Below are positions 18,474 to 27,751 of a stretch of 64,000 bases of DNA, piece after piece (positions within the stretch are counted from its first letter, which is position 1; each line of letters begins with the position of its first letter). A program made the position numbers and the translations under genes. The notes under the pieces were generated by a model, which made no database searches, was not told the origin of the DNA, and saw nothing but the letters and a program-made list of their open reading frames with translations. The stretch lies in NCBI RefSeq assembly GCF_003116015.1, contig NZ_LGQZ01000107.1, forward strand, positions 62,001-126,000, in the 5' to 3' direction. The DNA is from Azospirillum sp. TSO22-1. GTDB taxonomy: Bacteria; Pseudomonadota; Alphaproteobacteria; Azospirillales; Azospirillaceae.

Positions 18474-19279
18474 GGGCGGCGACCGCCGTCGCCGTGTCCC
18501 GCAGCCGGACCGCGGCGGCACCGCCGCGGATCGTCTGCGAGGGCGTGCGGCACGCCTACCGCAGCGCGTCGGGGCAGGAGACGCTGGCGCTCGCCGACGT
18601 CTCGCTGAGCTTCGCGGACGGCGCGTTCGTCTGCCTGCTCGGCCCCAGCGGCTGCGGCAAGACCACGCTGCTCAACATGATCGCCGGCTTCCTGCAGCCC
18701 GGCGCCGGCACCGTCGCGGTGGACGGCCGGCCGGTGGAGGGGCCCAGCCCGGACCGCGGCGTGGTCTTCCAGGACTACTCGCTGTTCCCCTGGCTGACCG
18801 TGCGCGGCAACGTCCAGTTCGGCCTGCGTATGGCCGGCGTGCCGCCGCGCGAGCGCCGCCGTGTCGCCGACGACTGCCTGGACCGGGTGGGGCTGGCGGC
18901 GGCCGGCGGCCGCTACCCGTTCGAGCTGTCGGGCGGCATGAAGCAGCGCGTCGCCATCGCCCGCGCGCTCGCCCCCGGCCCCCGCGTGCTGCTGATGGAC
19001 GAGCCGTTCGCGGCCCTCGACGCGCTGACCCGGACCTCGCTGCAGAACGACCTGCTGGAGCTGCACCGGCGCGACGCCAAGACGGTGGTGTTCGTCACCC
19101 ACAACATCGCCGAGGCAATCTATTTGGCAGACCGGGTGGTGGTGATGTCGCCGCACCCCGGCCGGGTGATCGAGGACATCACGGTCGACATCCCGCGGCC
19201 GCGCCGGCGCACCGCCGCCGCCTTCAACGAGCTGTACGAGCGCCTCGCCGCCGCCATCGGCGTGAACGCCCTGGAGTGA
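18470..19279 (+). CDS. ABC transporter ATP-binding protein (SsuB/TauB family)
   Basis: The protein has 269 residues from GTG at 18470 in a GTGA overlap. It shows Walker A GPSGCGKTT, Q-loop VVFQDYSLFPW, signature LSGGMKQR, Walker B LLMDEP and switch histidine FVTHNIAEAI. It energises the permease that starts 10 bp downstream. The start codon is inferred from the overlap, since no ATG is available before the conserved region. Confidence 0.92.
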   Translation: MRAATAVAVSRSRTAAAPPRIVCEGVRHAYRSASGQETLALADVSLSFADGAFVCLLGPSGCGKTTLLNMIAGFLQPGAGTVAVDGRPVEGPSPDRGVVFQDYSLFPWLTVRGNVQFGLRMAGVPPRERRRVADDCLDRVGLAAAGGRYPFELSGGMKQRVAIARALAPGPRVLLMDEPFAALDALTRTSLQNDLLELHRRDAKTVVFVTHNIAEAIYLADRVVVMSPHPGRVIEDITVDIPRPRRRTAAAFNELYERLAAAIGVNALE

Positions 19280-19289
19280 ACCCGCTGCC

Positions 19290-20090
19290 ATGATCCGCCG
19301 CCTCGACCCGTCCGCCCTGCAGGGGCTCGCCGGCGCCCTCCTGTTCTTTGCGGGGTGGGAGGCGCTCAGCCGCTCCGGCCTCGTCAACGCCGTCATGCTG
19401 CCGGCGCCCAGCACCGTCGTCCGCTCCGCCTGGGCGCTGCTCCAGGTGGGCGAGTTGCAGAGCCACCTCTGGGCCAGCCTGGGGCGGGCCCTGCACGGCT
19501 TCGCCTGGGGGGCAGGCCTCGGCGTCCTGCTCGGCGTGGCGATGGCGCGGCTGCCCCGGCTCAACGGCTTCACCTACCCGCTGGTGCAGATGTTCCGGGC
19601 CATCCCGGCGCTCGCCTTCGTGCCGCTGGCGGTGTTCTGGTTCGGCATCGGCGAGACCTCCAAGGTCTTCCTGATCGCCTGGGGCGTGTTCTTCCCGACC
19701 TGGGTCAACACCTTCATCGGCGTGCGCGACACCAGCCCGCTGCTGGCCCGCGCCGGCGCCAGCCTGGGGGCGCGCGGCTGGCGGATGCTGGCGTTCGTGG
19801 TGCTGCCGGGGGCGCTGCCCTTCATCATCGCCGGCCTGCGCATCAGCCTGTCGGTCGCCCTGATGATCCTGGTGGCGGCCGAGCTGACCGGCGCGCTGTT
19901 CGGCGTCGGCTACCTGATCCAGATGTCGCAGCTCGTCTTCCGGGTCGACCAGATGTTCGTCGGGCTGCTGGTGCTCGGCATCATGGGCTTCGGCACCGAC
20001 CTCCTGTTCAACCACCTGATCGGCCGTCTGCTGCCGTGGTACGGCGCCGAGCGCCGCCAGCAGCAGGCCGCCCGCCGGAGCACGCCATGA
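19290..20090 (+). CDS. ABC transporter permease (SsuC/TauC type)
   Basis: This 266-residue inner-membrane protein has five to six helices and the BPD_transp_1 fold. The EAA loop is ARAGASLGARGWRML...LPGALPFIIAGL (about residues 155-185). It follows the ATPase by 10 bp and overlaps the second amidase by an ATGA. It is the pore of transporter three, with the binding protein at 17439. Confidence 0.92.
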   Translation: MIRRLDPSALQGLAGALLFFAGWEALSRSGLVNAVMLPAPSTVVRSAWALLQVGELQSHLWASLGRALHGFAWGAGLGVLLGVAMARLPRLNGFTYPLVQMFRAIPALAFVPLAVFWFGIGETSKVFLIAWGVFFPTWVNTFIGVRDTSPLLARAGASLGARGWRMLAFVVLPGALPFIIAGLRISLSVALMILVAAELTGALFGVGYLIQMSQLVFRVDQMFVGLLVLGIMGFGTDLLFNHLIGRLLPWYGAERRQQQAARRSTP

Positions 20091-21529
20091 CCGACCTGTG
20101 CGACCTCCCCGCCCGCGAGCTGCGCCGCCGCATCGGCGCCAGGCGCCTCTCCCCCGTCGAGCTGCTGGAGTCCTGCATCGCCCGCATCGAGGCGGTGGAC
20201 GGCATCCTCAACGCCATCCCCATCCGCGCCTTCGACCAAGCCCGCGCCGCGGCCGGGCGGGCGGAACGGCAGGTGCGCGCCGGCGAGCCGCTGGGGCCGC
20301 TGCACGGGTTGCCGGTCGGCATCAAGGACCTGAACCGCACCGCCGGCATCCGCACCACCTTCGGCTCGCCGATCTACGCCGACACCGTGCCGGCGGGCGA
20401 CGACGATTTCGTGGCGCGCCTGAAGGCGGCCGGTAGCATCGTCGCCGGCAAGACCAACACCACCGAGTTCGGCGCCGGCTCCAACACCACCAACGCGGTG
20501 TTCGGGCCGACCCGCAACCCGTTCGACACGGCGCTGACCAGCGGCGGCTCGTCCGGCGGCTCGGCGGTGGCGGTGGCGACCGGCATGCTGCCGCTGTGCA
20601 CCGGCAACGACACCGGGGGCAGCCTGCGCGTGCCCGCCGGCTTCTGCGGCGTCACCAGCATCCGCCCCAGCCAGGGCGTGGTGCCCTACGAGCGGCGGCA
20701 GTTCCCCTTCACGCCGTTCTCGGTGCAGGGGCCGATGGCCCGCACGGTGGACGACCTGATCCTGCTGTTCTCCGTCATGGCGCAGCCGCGCGGCATCGAC
20801 CCGCTGTCCTTCGCCGTGGACCACGCCGAGCTGACGCGCGAGGTGGACCCGTCGACGCTCAAGGTCGCGGTCAGCCCCGACCTCGGCTTCGCGCCGGCCG
20901 GCCAACGGGTGCGCGCCGCCTTCGCCGAGAAGCTGGCGGTCTTCGCCGACGCCTTCGCCGTCTGCGGGGAGGACGCCCCCGACCTCGCCTCGGCGCCGCG
21001 CGTCAACTGGATCCTGCGCGGCGTCGAGTACGTCGGGCGCCACCGCCGGCACTACGAGGAGCATCGCGCTCTGCTCGGCCCGCTGGTGGTGCACAACTAC
21101 GAGGAGGGCCTGAAGGTCACCGTCGACGACGTGATCTGGGCCAAGACCGAACAGGGCGCGCTGCACCGCCGGGTGGAGGCGTTCTTCGACCGCTGGGACG
21201 TGCTGATCTGCCCGGTGGCCTCGGTGCCTCCCTTCCCGGTGGAGCAACTGTACCCCGAATCCGTGGACGGCGAGGCGCAGGAGACCTACGTGCGCTGGGC
21301 CGGCCTGACCAACGGCCTGTCGGTCGCCGGCACGCCGGTGGTCACCCTGCCCTGCGGGCGTGACGGCGGCGGACTGCCGTTCGGCATCCAGGTGGTCGGC
21401 CGCCGCGGCTCCGACACGCGCCTGCTGACGGTGGCCGCCGCGATCGAGCGCCTGCTCGCCGCCGATCCGCGCACCGCGCGCCCCCTGCCCGATCTGGCGG
21501 CGCTGGTATCGACAGTGCGGCGGCCGTAG
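20087..21529 (+). CDS. amidase signature family amidase (second in operon)
   Basis: The protein has 480 residues with triad Lys80 (GIKDLNRT), cis-Ser155 (SGGSSGGS) and Ser179 (NDTGGSLRVPAG). It is only distantly like the amidase at 16024, so it is not a recent duplicate, and the DTGGS motif differs from DGGGS. It is the last gene of the transporter operon and overlaps the permease by 4 bp. Two different amidases bracketing one transporter suggest two-step deamidation or two related ligands. The alpha/beta hydrolase at 21536 converges on it. Confidence 0.9.
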   Translation: MTDLCDLPARELRRRIGARRLSPVELLESCIARIEAVDGILNAIPIRAFDQARAAAGRAERQVRAGEPLGPLHGLPVGIKDLNRTAGIRTTFGSPIYADTVPAGDDDFVARLKAAGSIVAGKTNTTEFGAGSNTTNAVFGPTRNPFDTALTSGGSSGGSAVAVATGMLPLCTGNDTGGSLRVPAGFCGVTSIRPSQGVVPYERRQFPFTPFSVQGPMARTVDDLILLFSVMAQPRGIDPLSFAVDHAELTREVDPSTLKVAVSPDLGFAPAGQRVRAAFAEKLAVFADAFAVCGEDAPDLASAPRVNWILRGVEYVGRHRRHYEEHRALLGPLVVHNYEEGLKVTVDDVIWAKTEQGALHRRVEAFFDRWDVLICPVASVPPFPVEQLYPESVDGEAQETYVRWAGLTNGLSVAGTPVVTLPCGRDGGGLPFGIQVVGRRGSDTRLLTVAAAIERLLAADPRTARPLPDLAALVSTVRRP

Positions 21530-21535
21530 GCGCGG

Positions 21536-22513
21536 TCAGGCGCCCAGATGGTCGCGCACCGCCGCCGCGGCCCGCGCCACGGCCCCGTCGGCCGCCGCCA
21601 CGAGACGGGCCATGTTGGCGAAGCCGTGCGGCAGGGTTTCGCACACCTCCAGCCGGTGCGGCACCCCCGCCTCGGCCAGCCGCTCGGCGAGGCGCAGGCT
21701 GTCGTCGCGCAGGCAGTCCCGCCCGGCGGCGGTCAGCCACAGCGGCGGCAGGCCCCGCAGGTCGGCGAACAGCGGCGCGGCGCGCGGGTCGCCGGTGATC
21801 TCCGCATGCCCCAGGTACTGCTCCCAGTACCAGCGCATGCGCGCGCTGGTCAGGCCGTACCGGCCGCCGCCATAGCGGCGGTGCGAGGGCGTGTCGAAAT
21901 CGTGCGCGAACATGCCGTAGAGCAGCAGCCCGAAGGCGATGCGCGGCTCTCCCGGCGGGCGGGCGGCCAGCGCGGCGGCAAGCGCCAGGTTGGCGCCCGC
22001 GGAGTCGCCGCCCACCGCGATGCGCTCCACGTCCAGCCCGTGTGCCGCCCCCTCCCGCGCCAGCCAGCGCAGGGCGGCCAGCGCCTCATCGTGCTGATGC
22101 GGGAAGCGGCGTTCGGGGGCGAGGCTGTAGGCCGGCGCACAGACCGCCACGCCGGCGCGCCGGGCCAGCAGGCGCAGCAGCCGGTCATGCGTGTCCAGGC
22201 TGTTCACCGCGAAGCCGCCGCCGTGGAAGTACAGCAGCACCGGCAGGGTGCGGGCCTCGCTCCCGGGCGGCCGGTACAGCCGCAGCCGCAACGGCCCGCC
22301 GGGAGCGTCGATGCGCCGCTCCTCCACGTCGGCCGGCAGGGCCTCGGGGCCGTTGAGGAAGGCGTGGTAGCGTTCCGCCGCGGCGCGCGCCTGCTGCAGC
22401 GGCTGCCTCAGGGGATCGGCGGGTGCGCAGCCGTGCCGCACCGCCGCCGCATTGGCGGTGACCATCTGCGGGTCGATCTCGTCGATGACGTGATGATGGT
22501 ACGCGTCCGGCAT
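21536..22513 (-). CDS. alpha/beta hydrolase of the hormone-sensitive-lipase (HSL) family
   Basis: The protein has 325 residues with oxyanion-hole motif YFHGGGFAVN (about residues 93-102) and nucleophile elbow GGDSAGANL (about residues 168-176), the two hallmarks of HSL-type carboxylesterases. Such enzymes hydrolyse short-chain esters in the cytoplasm. It is transcribed toward the amidase operon and away from the nitroreductase gene. Its role with the neighbouring genes is unknown. Confidence 0.88.
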   Translation of the reverse strand: MPDAYHHHVIDEIDPQMVTANAAAVRHGCAPADPLRQPLQQARAAAERYHAFLNGPEALPADVEERRIDAPGGPLRLRLYRPPGSEARTLPVLLYFHGGGFAVNSLDTHDRLLRLLARRAGVAVCAPAYSLAPERRFPHQHDEALAALRWLAREGAAHGLDVERIAVGGDSAGANLALAAALAARPPGEPRIAFGLLLYGMFAHDFDTPSHRRYGGGRYGLTSARMRWYWEQYLGHAEITGDPRAAPLFADLRGLPPLWLTAAGRDCLRDDSLRLAERLAEAGVPHRLEVCETLPHGFANMARLVAAADGAVARAAAAVRDHLGA

Positions 22514-22611
22514 GCCGCTCTCCCCTGCTGCTTCGGAAGCCCGTATCGGCGCGTGGCTGCCACTGCCGACCGCTTGGGCCGGTTCGTATTTAACATGATA
22601 TTATTGCCATT

Positions 22612-22619
22612 GACTATTG
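22612..22619. promoter_or_regulatory. GACTATTG element upstream of nitroreductase gene
   Basis: In the AT-rich divergent spacer 22514-22674 the sequence GACTATTG is the reverse complement of CAATAGTC, the left part of the 18-bp element repeated at 27335 and 44701. It lies 56 bp before the start at 22675. This is a partial match only. Confidence 0.3.
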
Positions 22620-22674
22620 TTACACACTACATCACGCTATTCTCTATTCATCAAGTGGAATTAAGGGAACCGCC

Positions 22675-23259
22675 ATGCCCGTGAGCGCACACCGCCGCCC
22701 CGACCGCGCCATCGACCCGTTGTTCGTGAACCGCTGGTCGCCGCGCGCCTACAGCGGCGAGGAGATCCCCGACGCCGTGCTGGAGCTGGGGTTCGAGGCG
22801 GCGCGCTGGGCGCCCTCGGCGCGGAACGCGCAGCCCTGGCGCTTCGTCTATTCCAAGCGCCACTCCTCGTCCTGGGAGTCCTTTGCCGGCCTGCTGAACG
22901 CGCGCAACCGTCAGTGGGCGGGGAACGCCTCGGCGCTGGTGGCGGTGCTGTCGCGGACGACCCACGACGACGGCACGCCGATCCTCACCCACTCGTTCGA
23001 CACCGGCGCCGCCTGGGCCAATTTCGCGCATCAGGTCGTGCTGGCCGGCTGGCACACGCGGGCGATCGGCGGCTTCGACCACGCGGCGGCGCGGACCGTC
23101 CTCGGCGTGCCCGAGGATCACGCGGTGGAAATCCTCATCGCCATCGGCCGCCAAGCCGCCGCCGAGACCCTGCCGGACGAGTTCCGTACCCTGGAGACGC
23201 CGAACGGCCGCCGGCCGCTGAGCGCCTTCGTGTCGGAAGGCGCGTTCGGCACGCCCTGA
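22675..23259 (+). CDS. nitroreductase family protein (FMN-dependent)
   Basis: This 194-residue protein carries the N-terminal RWSPRAY motif and the FMN-phosphate-contacting RWAPSARNAQPWRFVY segment (about residues 44-59), plus a C-terminal ILIAIGRQA stretch. It is a short nitroreductase-family flavoprotein, which typically uses NAD(P)H and FMN to reduce nitro compounds, quinones or other electrophiles. It is followed 126 bp downstream by the TauD-like dioxygenase in the same direction. Members of the family with atypical roles exist, so the substrate is unassigned. Confidence 0.85.
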   Translation: MPVSAHRRPDRAIDPLFVNRWSPRAYSGEEIPDAVLELGFEAARWAPSARNAQPWRFVYSKRHSSSWESFAGLLNARNRQWAGNASALVAVLSRTTHDDGTPILTHSFDTGAAWANFAHQVVLAGWHTRAIGGFDHAAARTVLGVPEDHAVEILIAIGRQAAAETLPDEFRTLETPNGRRPLSAFVSEGAFGTP

Positions 23260-23385
23260 CGCCGGCCCCGACGACCGCATCCCGCTGCGGCCCGACCCGC
23301 CCGCCGCCCGCCTCTTCGACGCCGGCACCGGCCGGTGCCCGAGCTGACCAGCCCCCGTTCCAACGCCACCAGGGAGAACCATGCG

Positions 23386-24300
23386 ATGAGCGTGTCCGAC
23401 AGCACCACCATCGGTCTCGACATCAAGCCGATCAACGGCAACATCGGCGCGGAGGTGCGCGGCGTGCGCCTGTCCGGCGACCTGACGCCGGCCACCGTCA
23501 AGGCGCTGCACCAGGCGGTGCTGCGCCACAAGGTGATCTTCGTGCGCGACCAGCAGCACCTGGACGACGCCGGGCAGGAGGCGTTCGGCCGCCTGTGGGG
23601 CAACCTCGTCGGCCACCCGACCGTGCCGTCGCTGGCCGGCACCGAGGCGATCTTCGACGTCGACGGCTCGCGCGGCGAGCGGGCCAGTTCCTGGCACGCC
23701 GACATCACCTTCACCGACGCCTACCCCCGCATCACCATCCTGCGCCCGCACACCCTGCCGGAGCGCGGCGGCGATACGCTGTGGGGCAACACCGTGGCCG
23801 CCTACGCCGAGCTGCCGGAGCCGCTGAAGGCGCTGGCCGACCAGACCTGGGCGCTGCACACCAACGAGTACGACTACGCCGGCGACCGCAAGGTGCACGA
23901 AGGCGGCCTGCGCCGCTTCAAGGAGGTCTTCACCTCCACGGTGTACGAGACCGAGCACCCGCTGGTCGCCGTGCACGCCGAGACCGGCGAGCGCACGCTG
24001 ATCGTCGGGCATTTCGTGAAGAAGCTGATCGGTTTCGGCACCAGCGATTCGCGACGCCTGCTCGACATCTTCAACGACCACGCGACGCGGCCGGAGAACA
24101 CGGTGCGCTGGCACTGGTCGCCGGGCGACGTGGCGATCTGGGACAACCGCGCCACCATCCACCGCGCGGTGGACGACTACGACGACCTGCCGCGCGTCGT
24201 GCGCCGCACCACCGTGGCCGGCGAGCCGCCGGTGAGCGTCGACGGCCGCCGCAGCGGGCCCACCCGCGTGCTCGGCGCCAAGCCCGCCGTCGCCGCCTGA
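23386..24300 (+). CDS. TauD/AtsK-like alpha-ketoglutarate-dependent dioxygenase
   Basis: The protein has 304 residues. The Fe(II) facial triad is His104 and Asp106 (SWHADITF) and His259 (ATIHRAVDDY), and arginines 270-274 would bind alpha-ketoglutarate. TauD releases sulfite from taurine; AtsK releases sulfate from alkyl sulfate esters. Segments such as FVRDQQHLDDAGQEAFGRLWG and WHADITFTDAYP look closer to AtsK-type alkylsulfatase than to strict TauD, but I cannot distinguish them here. An AGGGAG ribosome-binding site precedes ATG 23386. It converges on transporter four, which may bring in its sulfonate or sulfate-ester substrate. Confidence 0.88.
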   Translation: MSVSDSTTIGLDIKPINGNIGAEVRGVRLSGDLTPATVKALHQAVLRHKVIFVRDQQHLDDAGQEAFGRLWGNLVGHPTVPSLAGTEAIFDVDGSRGERASSWHADITFTDAYPRITILRPHTLPERGGDTLWGNTVAAYAELPEPLKALADQTWALHTNEYDYAGDRKVHEGGLRRFKEVFTSTVYETEHPLVAVHAETGERTLIVGHFVKKLIGFGTSDSRRLLDIFNDHATRPENTVRWHWSPGDVAIWDNRATIHRAVDDYDDLPRVVRRTTVAGEPPVSVDGRRSGPTRVLGAKPAVAA

Positions 24301-24373
24301 GTCGCGAAGGACCATCCGTCACGCGGCGCGCGCACCCGGTGCGCCGCTGGCGGAAGCGGCCTTCCCGGTGCCC

Positions 24374-24421
24374 GGCCGGCCCGCGCCCGACAGCACACCC
24401 GACAAGGGGGGCGGGCCGGCC
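24374..24421. terminator. GC-rich inverted repeat between convergent genes
   Basis: GGCCGGCCCGC (24374-24384) is exactly complementary to GCGGGCCGGCC (24411-24421), with a 26-base loop. It lies between the convergent TauD-like and permease genes and could stop transcripts from both sides; no U-tract follows it. Confidence 0.35.
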
Positions 24422-24447
24422 CCGCGGGGCCTGCATCCGCGCCGCAT

Positions 24448-25350
24448 TCAGGCGCGCTGCATGCCCCAGCGCCGCACCGTGCGGCGTTCGACGGTGCGGA
24501 ACACCAGCCCCTCGACAAGAAGCCCGATCAGGATCACGGTGATCAGCCCGGCGAAGACCTGGGCGATCTCCAACTGGTTGCGGTTCTCGAAGATGAACCA
24601 GCCCAGCCCGCCGGAGCCGGCGCTGACGCCGAACACCAGCTCGGCGGCGATCAGCGAGCGCCAGGAGAAGGCCCAGCTGATCTTCAGACCCGTCAGGATC
24701 GACGGGAACGCCGCCGGGATCAGGATCTTCAGCACGAAGCGCAGCCCCGACACGCCGATGGTCTGCCCGGCCATGCGCAGCGTCTCGCTGACCGAGCGGA
24801 AGCCGGAATAGGTGTTGAGCGCCAGCGGCCACAGCACCGAGTGAATCAGCACGAACATGGTGCTCGGCTCTCCCAGCCCGAACCACAGCAGCGCCAGCGG
24901 CAGCAGCGCGATGGCCGGCAGCGGCGCCAGCATGGAGGTGAGCAGCTGCAGCAGGTCGCGCCCGGTCCGCGTGGTGATCGCCAGCACCGTCATCACCGTC
25001 GCCAGCCCGACCCCGGCGGCGTAGCCGAGCAGCAGCACGCGCAGCGACGTCCAGGTGCGCAGCGGCAGCACGCCGCTGAGCACCGAGGCCCAGAAGGCCT
25101 CCAGCGTCTCGCCCAGCGTCGGCACCAGCAGCGGGTTGTTCAGCCACAGCCCATAGACCTGCCACCCCAGCGCCAGCGCGACCAGCAGCACGGTCAGCCG
25201 GAACGGCTCGCTGCCGGACAGCCGCTCGCGCAGGCGCAGCGGCCGCTGGACGGCGGCCGGCAGCTCCTCCAGCGCCTCGTCGCGCTCGAACTCCGGGCGG
25301 ACCGGCGGCAGCGCGCGGCCCGGCCGGCCGGCGGCGGGGGCGTCAGCCAT
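24448..25350 (-). CDS. ABC transporter permease (SsuC/TauC type)
   Basis: The protein has 300 residues from ATG at 25350, with a hydrophilic N-terminal extension of about 50 residues before the first helix. It has six helices in the BPD_transp_1 fold with an EAA-like loop (RMAGQTIGVSGLRFV...IPAAFPSILTGL). The gene overlaps the ATPase gene by 8 bp. It forms transporter four with the ATPase at 25343 and the binding protein at 26187. Confidence 0.92.
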   Translation of the reverse strand: MADAPAAGRPGRALPPVRPEFERDEALEELPAAVQRPLRLRERLSGSEPFRLTVLLVALALGWQVYGLWLNNPLLVPTLGETLEAFWASVLSGVLPLRTWTSLRVLLLGYAAGVGLATVMTVLAITTRTGRDLLQLLTSMLAPLPAIALLPLALLWFGLGEPSTMFVLIHSVLWPLALNTYSGFRSVSETLRMAGQTIGVSGLRFVLKILIPAAFPSILTGLKISWAFSWRSLIAAELVFGVSAGSGGLGWFIFENRNQLEIAQVFAGLITVILIGLLVEGLVFRTVERRTVRRWGMQRA

Positions 25351-26173
25351 GGGCGAGGCGGCGCGGCGCCGCCGCCGGCTCCCCGAACAGCAGGCGATGG
25401 ATGCGGCGCGACAGCGCGTGGAACGCCTCACCGCCGCTCGCCGCGTGGTCGAGGTGGTGGGCGTTCAGCTCGGCCCGGACGCGGCCGGGGTGCGGGGAGA
25501 GCACCAGGATGCGGCTGCCCACGACGATCGCCTCCTCGATGGAATGGGTGACGAACAGGACGGTGAAGCCGACGTCCTCCCACAACGCCAGCAGTTCCTC
25601 CTGCATCTTGCGACGGGTCAGCGCGTCGAGCGCGGCGAACGGCTCGTCCATCAGCAGGATGCGCGGCTCCAGCGCCATGGCCCGGGCGATGGCGACACGC
25701 TGCTTCATGCCGCCGGAGAGCATGTGCGGGTAGACGTCGGCGAACCGCGCCAGCCCGACGGTGTCGAGAGCGTGGCGCGCCTTGTCGGTCGCCTCGCGCC
25801 GCGCCACGCCGTTCTCGGTCAGCGCGAAGACGATGTTCTGCGCCACCGTCTTCCAAGGGAGCAACTGGTCGAACTCCTGGAACACCATCACCCGCTCCGG
25901 GCCGGGCCGGCGGATCGGCCGGCCGTCCAGCCGGATCTCCCCCTCCACCGGGTCGAGGAACCCGGCCACCGCCTTGAGCAGCGTGGACTTGCCGCAGCCC
26001 GAGGGCCCCAGCAGCACGAAGCGGTCGCCGGCGTGGACCTGGAAATCGACCCGCTGCGTCGCCGTCACCACATGCTCGGGCGTCGTGTAGCGCAGCGTGA
26101 CCCCGTCGACGGACAGCAGTGGCGGCGGAAGGAGCGGGGCGGCGGCGGTGGGGAGCGCGGTGACGGTGCTCAT
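25343..26173 (-). CDS. ABC transporter ATP-binding protein (SsuB/TauB family)
   Basis: The protein has 276 residues with Walker A GPSGCGKST, Q-loop VMVFQEFDQLLPW, signature LSGGMKQR, Walker B LLMDEP and switch histidine FVTHSIEEAI. The Q-loop FQEFDQLLPW is a small variation on the FQ..LFPW of the other four ATPases in this window, so this one is probably from a separate branch. It lies 13 bp after the binding-protein gene. Confidence 0.93.
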   Translation of the reverse strand: MSTVTALPTAAAPLLPPPLLSVDGVTLRYTTPEHVVTATQRVDFQVHAGDRFVLLGPSGCGKSTLLKAVAGFLDPVEGEIRLDGRPIRRPGPERVMVFQEFDQLLPWKTVAQNIVFALTENGVARREATDKARHALDTVGLARFADVYPHMLSGGMKQRVAIARAMALEPRILLMDEPFAALDALTRRKMQEELLALWEDVGFTVLFVTHSIEEAIVVGSRILVLSPHPGRVRAELNAHHLDHAASGGEAFHALSRRIHRLLFGEPAAAPRRLAHG

Positions 26174-26186
26174 GGTCCGCTCCTCC

Positions 26187-27215
26187 TCAGCTGCCGGCTT
26201 CGTCGTGCAGCAGCGGGAAGACGTAGTCCTTCCAGGACGCCGGCTTCGTCTTGATCGAGCCGACCCGGTGCATGAAGTCGGCGATGACCCCGGTGTTGAC
26301 CGGCACCAGGGAGTAGCTGATGTCCGGGTTGTTGAGCAGCGCCACCACCTCGGCGTGGGTGAGCTTGTTGCTCTCCTCGGCGAGGTAGACGCGGGCGGCC
26401 TCCTCCTTGTCGCGTTCGATCAGCGCCAGGCCGTCGCGCACCGCATCGACGAAGGCGGCGGCGAGCTTCGGGTTCTCCTCGTAGAACTTCGTGGTGCCGT
26501 AGGCCAGCACCAGCGTCGCCGTGCCGAAGACGTCGCGCGAGCTGAGGATGCGGTGCACGTTCGGCGAGGCGAGCTGCACCGTGCCGTAGGTGGGCGTGGT
26601 GATGTGCCCGGTGATCTCGGTCTTGCCGGAGACCAGGGCGGCGGTCGCCTCCGGCGGGCTCAGCTGCACCGTCAGCTTCTCGAAGTCGTAATGGTGGCCG
26701 GGCCCGAACTCCTTCTCGGCGGCGATCTGCAGGACCACCGAGTTGATGGAGATCTTGACCGCCGGCACCGCGATGCGATCCTTGTCGGTCAGATCGCGGA
26801 TGGTGCGGACGTTCGCGTTGTTGGAGTTGATCCAGTAGGCCGAGGAATCCAGCCCGGTCAGCGCCTTCACCGGGTTCGACGTGCGCGTCTTGTCCCAGAT
26901 GGTCAGCAGCGGCGCGATGCCGGCGCCGACGATGTGGGCGTTGCCGGTCAGCAGCGCGTCGTTGGTGGCGGCCCCGCCGTTCAGCACGATCCAGCTCACC
27001 TTGACCGGGCCTGCACCCCGCGCCTCAGCGTGCTTCTCGATGAGCTGCTTGTTCTTGGCGACCATCAGGGGCAGGTAGCCGAGGCCGTACTGGATGGCGA
27101 TCTTCAGCTCCGGCACCTCGGCCCGGGCGGCCGGCGGCGCCAGCGCTGTCCAGAGCATCGCCGCGACCGCCAGCGCAGCGCCCGACAGGCGTCCGCGGAT
27201 TCCCTTGTCCTGCAT
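26187..27215 (-). CDS. ABC transporter substrate-binding protein (SsuA/TauA type)
   Basis: The protein has 342 residues from ATG at 27215, which follows an AGGAG site; a longer in-frame start at 27236 is less likely. The Sec signal ends near AARAEV (residue 32). The mature part is a NMT1/SsuA-like periplasmic protein (ELKIAIQYGLGYLPLMVAKNKQL, WIVLNGGAATNDALLTGNAHIVGAG). It begins transporter four. An 18-bp element, CAATAGTCTATTTTAAAA, lies 120-137 bp upstream at 27335-27352. Confidence 0.88.
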   Translation of the reverse strand: MQDKGIRGRLSGAALAVAAMLWTALAPPAARAEVPELKIAIQYGLGYLPLMVAKNKQLIEKHAEARGAGPVKVSWIVLNGGAATNDALLTGNAHIVGAGIAPLLTIWDKTRTSNPVKALTGLDSSAYWINSNNANVRTIRDLTDKDRIAVPAVKISINSVVLQIAAEKEFGPGHHYDFEKLTVQLSPPEATAALVSGKTEITGHITTPTYGTVQLASPNVHRILSSRDVFGTATLVLAYGTTKFYEENPKLAAAFVDAVRDGLALIERDKEEAARVYLAEESNKLTHAEVVALLNNPDISYSLVPVNTGVIADFMHRVGSIKTKPASWKDYVFPLLHDEAGS

Positions 27216-27751
27216 CCCGTGTGTCTCCTTCTGCAATGGACTTCGGCGGGCATAATTTACAAATATGATTCGCTGTATTGATCCAGCTCCGCGCTTTTCC
27301 GCTGTATAAGAAGGCTGCGATCGCCCACGCCTGTCAATAGTCTATTTTAAAAATAGGTTTTTAGCGGTGTATGACGGTTTGCTTCCGCTATTTGTGCGGT
27401 TCCACCTCTGGGATGGGGCCATCACCGGCCGCGCGACCCGGACTCCAGCCTGCCTGATCCGGCGCAACCACGGCCTGCCGACCACCGGGCGCACGCCGAC
27501 CATCGGCGTCTTCGACGCGCCTGCGGCATCCAGGTGCTGGCCGGGTTGCGGGTGCATGGAAATGGACCGGCGACGACACCGTTGCGAACGGACGCCGGTG
27601 GAACCGAATTTCATGGACCAGCACGTTTGCCCGGCGCCGTGCGTGGGGCATGCGCCCGCCGGCACGCGGACCGCCTGCGTGCCGCCTCCCAGGGTGTGCC
27701 CAGGGTCATGCAACGAGCGGTGCCGCCGCGGCTTCGACGCGATCCGGCCCG
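27216..27751. other. intergenic region, 536 bp, between transporter four and serine acetyltransferase gene
   Basis: The left part (27216-27360) is AT-rich and includes the 18-bp repeated element, so it is probably the promoter of the transporter operon. The right part (27361-27751) is GC-rich and holds no gene I can support on either strand. A 130-residue frame there has unusual Arg/Cys/His-rich content and no recognisable motif. I see no riboswitch-like structure. Confidence 0.5.
27335..27352 (+). promoter_or_regulatory. 18-bp element CAATAGTCTATTTTAAAA, copy 1
   Basis: The same 18 bases occur in reverse orientation at 44701-44718. Within it AATAGTCTATT is a palindrome with one central base, and the following CTATTTTAAAAATAG (27342-27356) is another. 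It sits upstream of the transporter-four operon and is probably an operator for a sulfur-responsive regulator, possibly LysR-type; that is inference. Confidence 0.5.
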
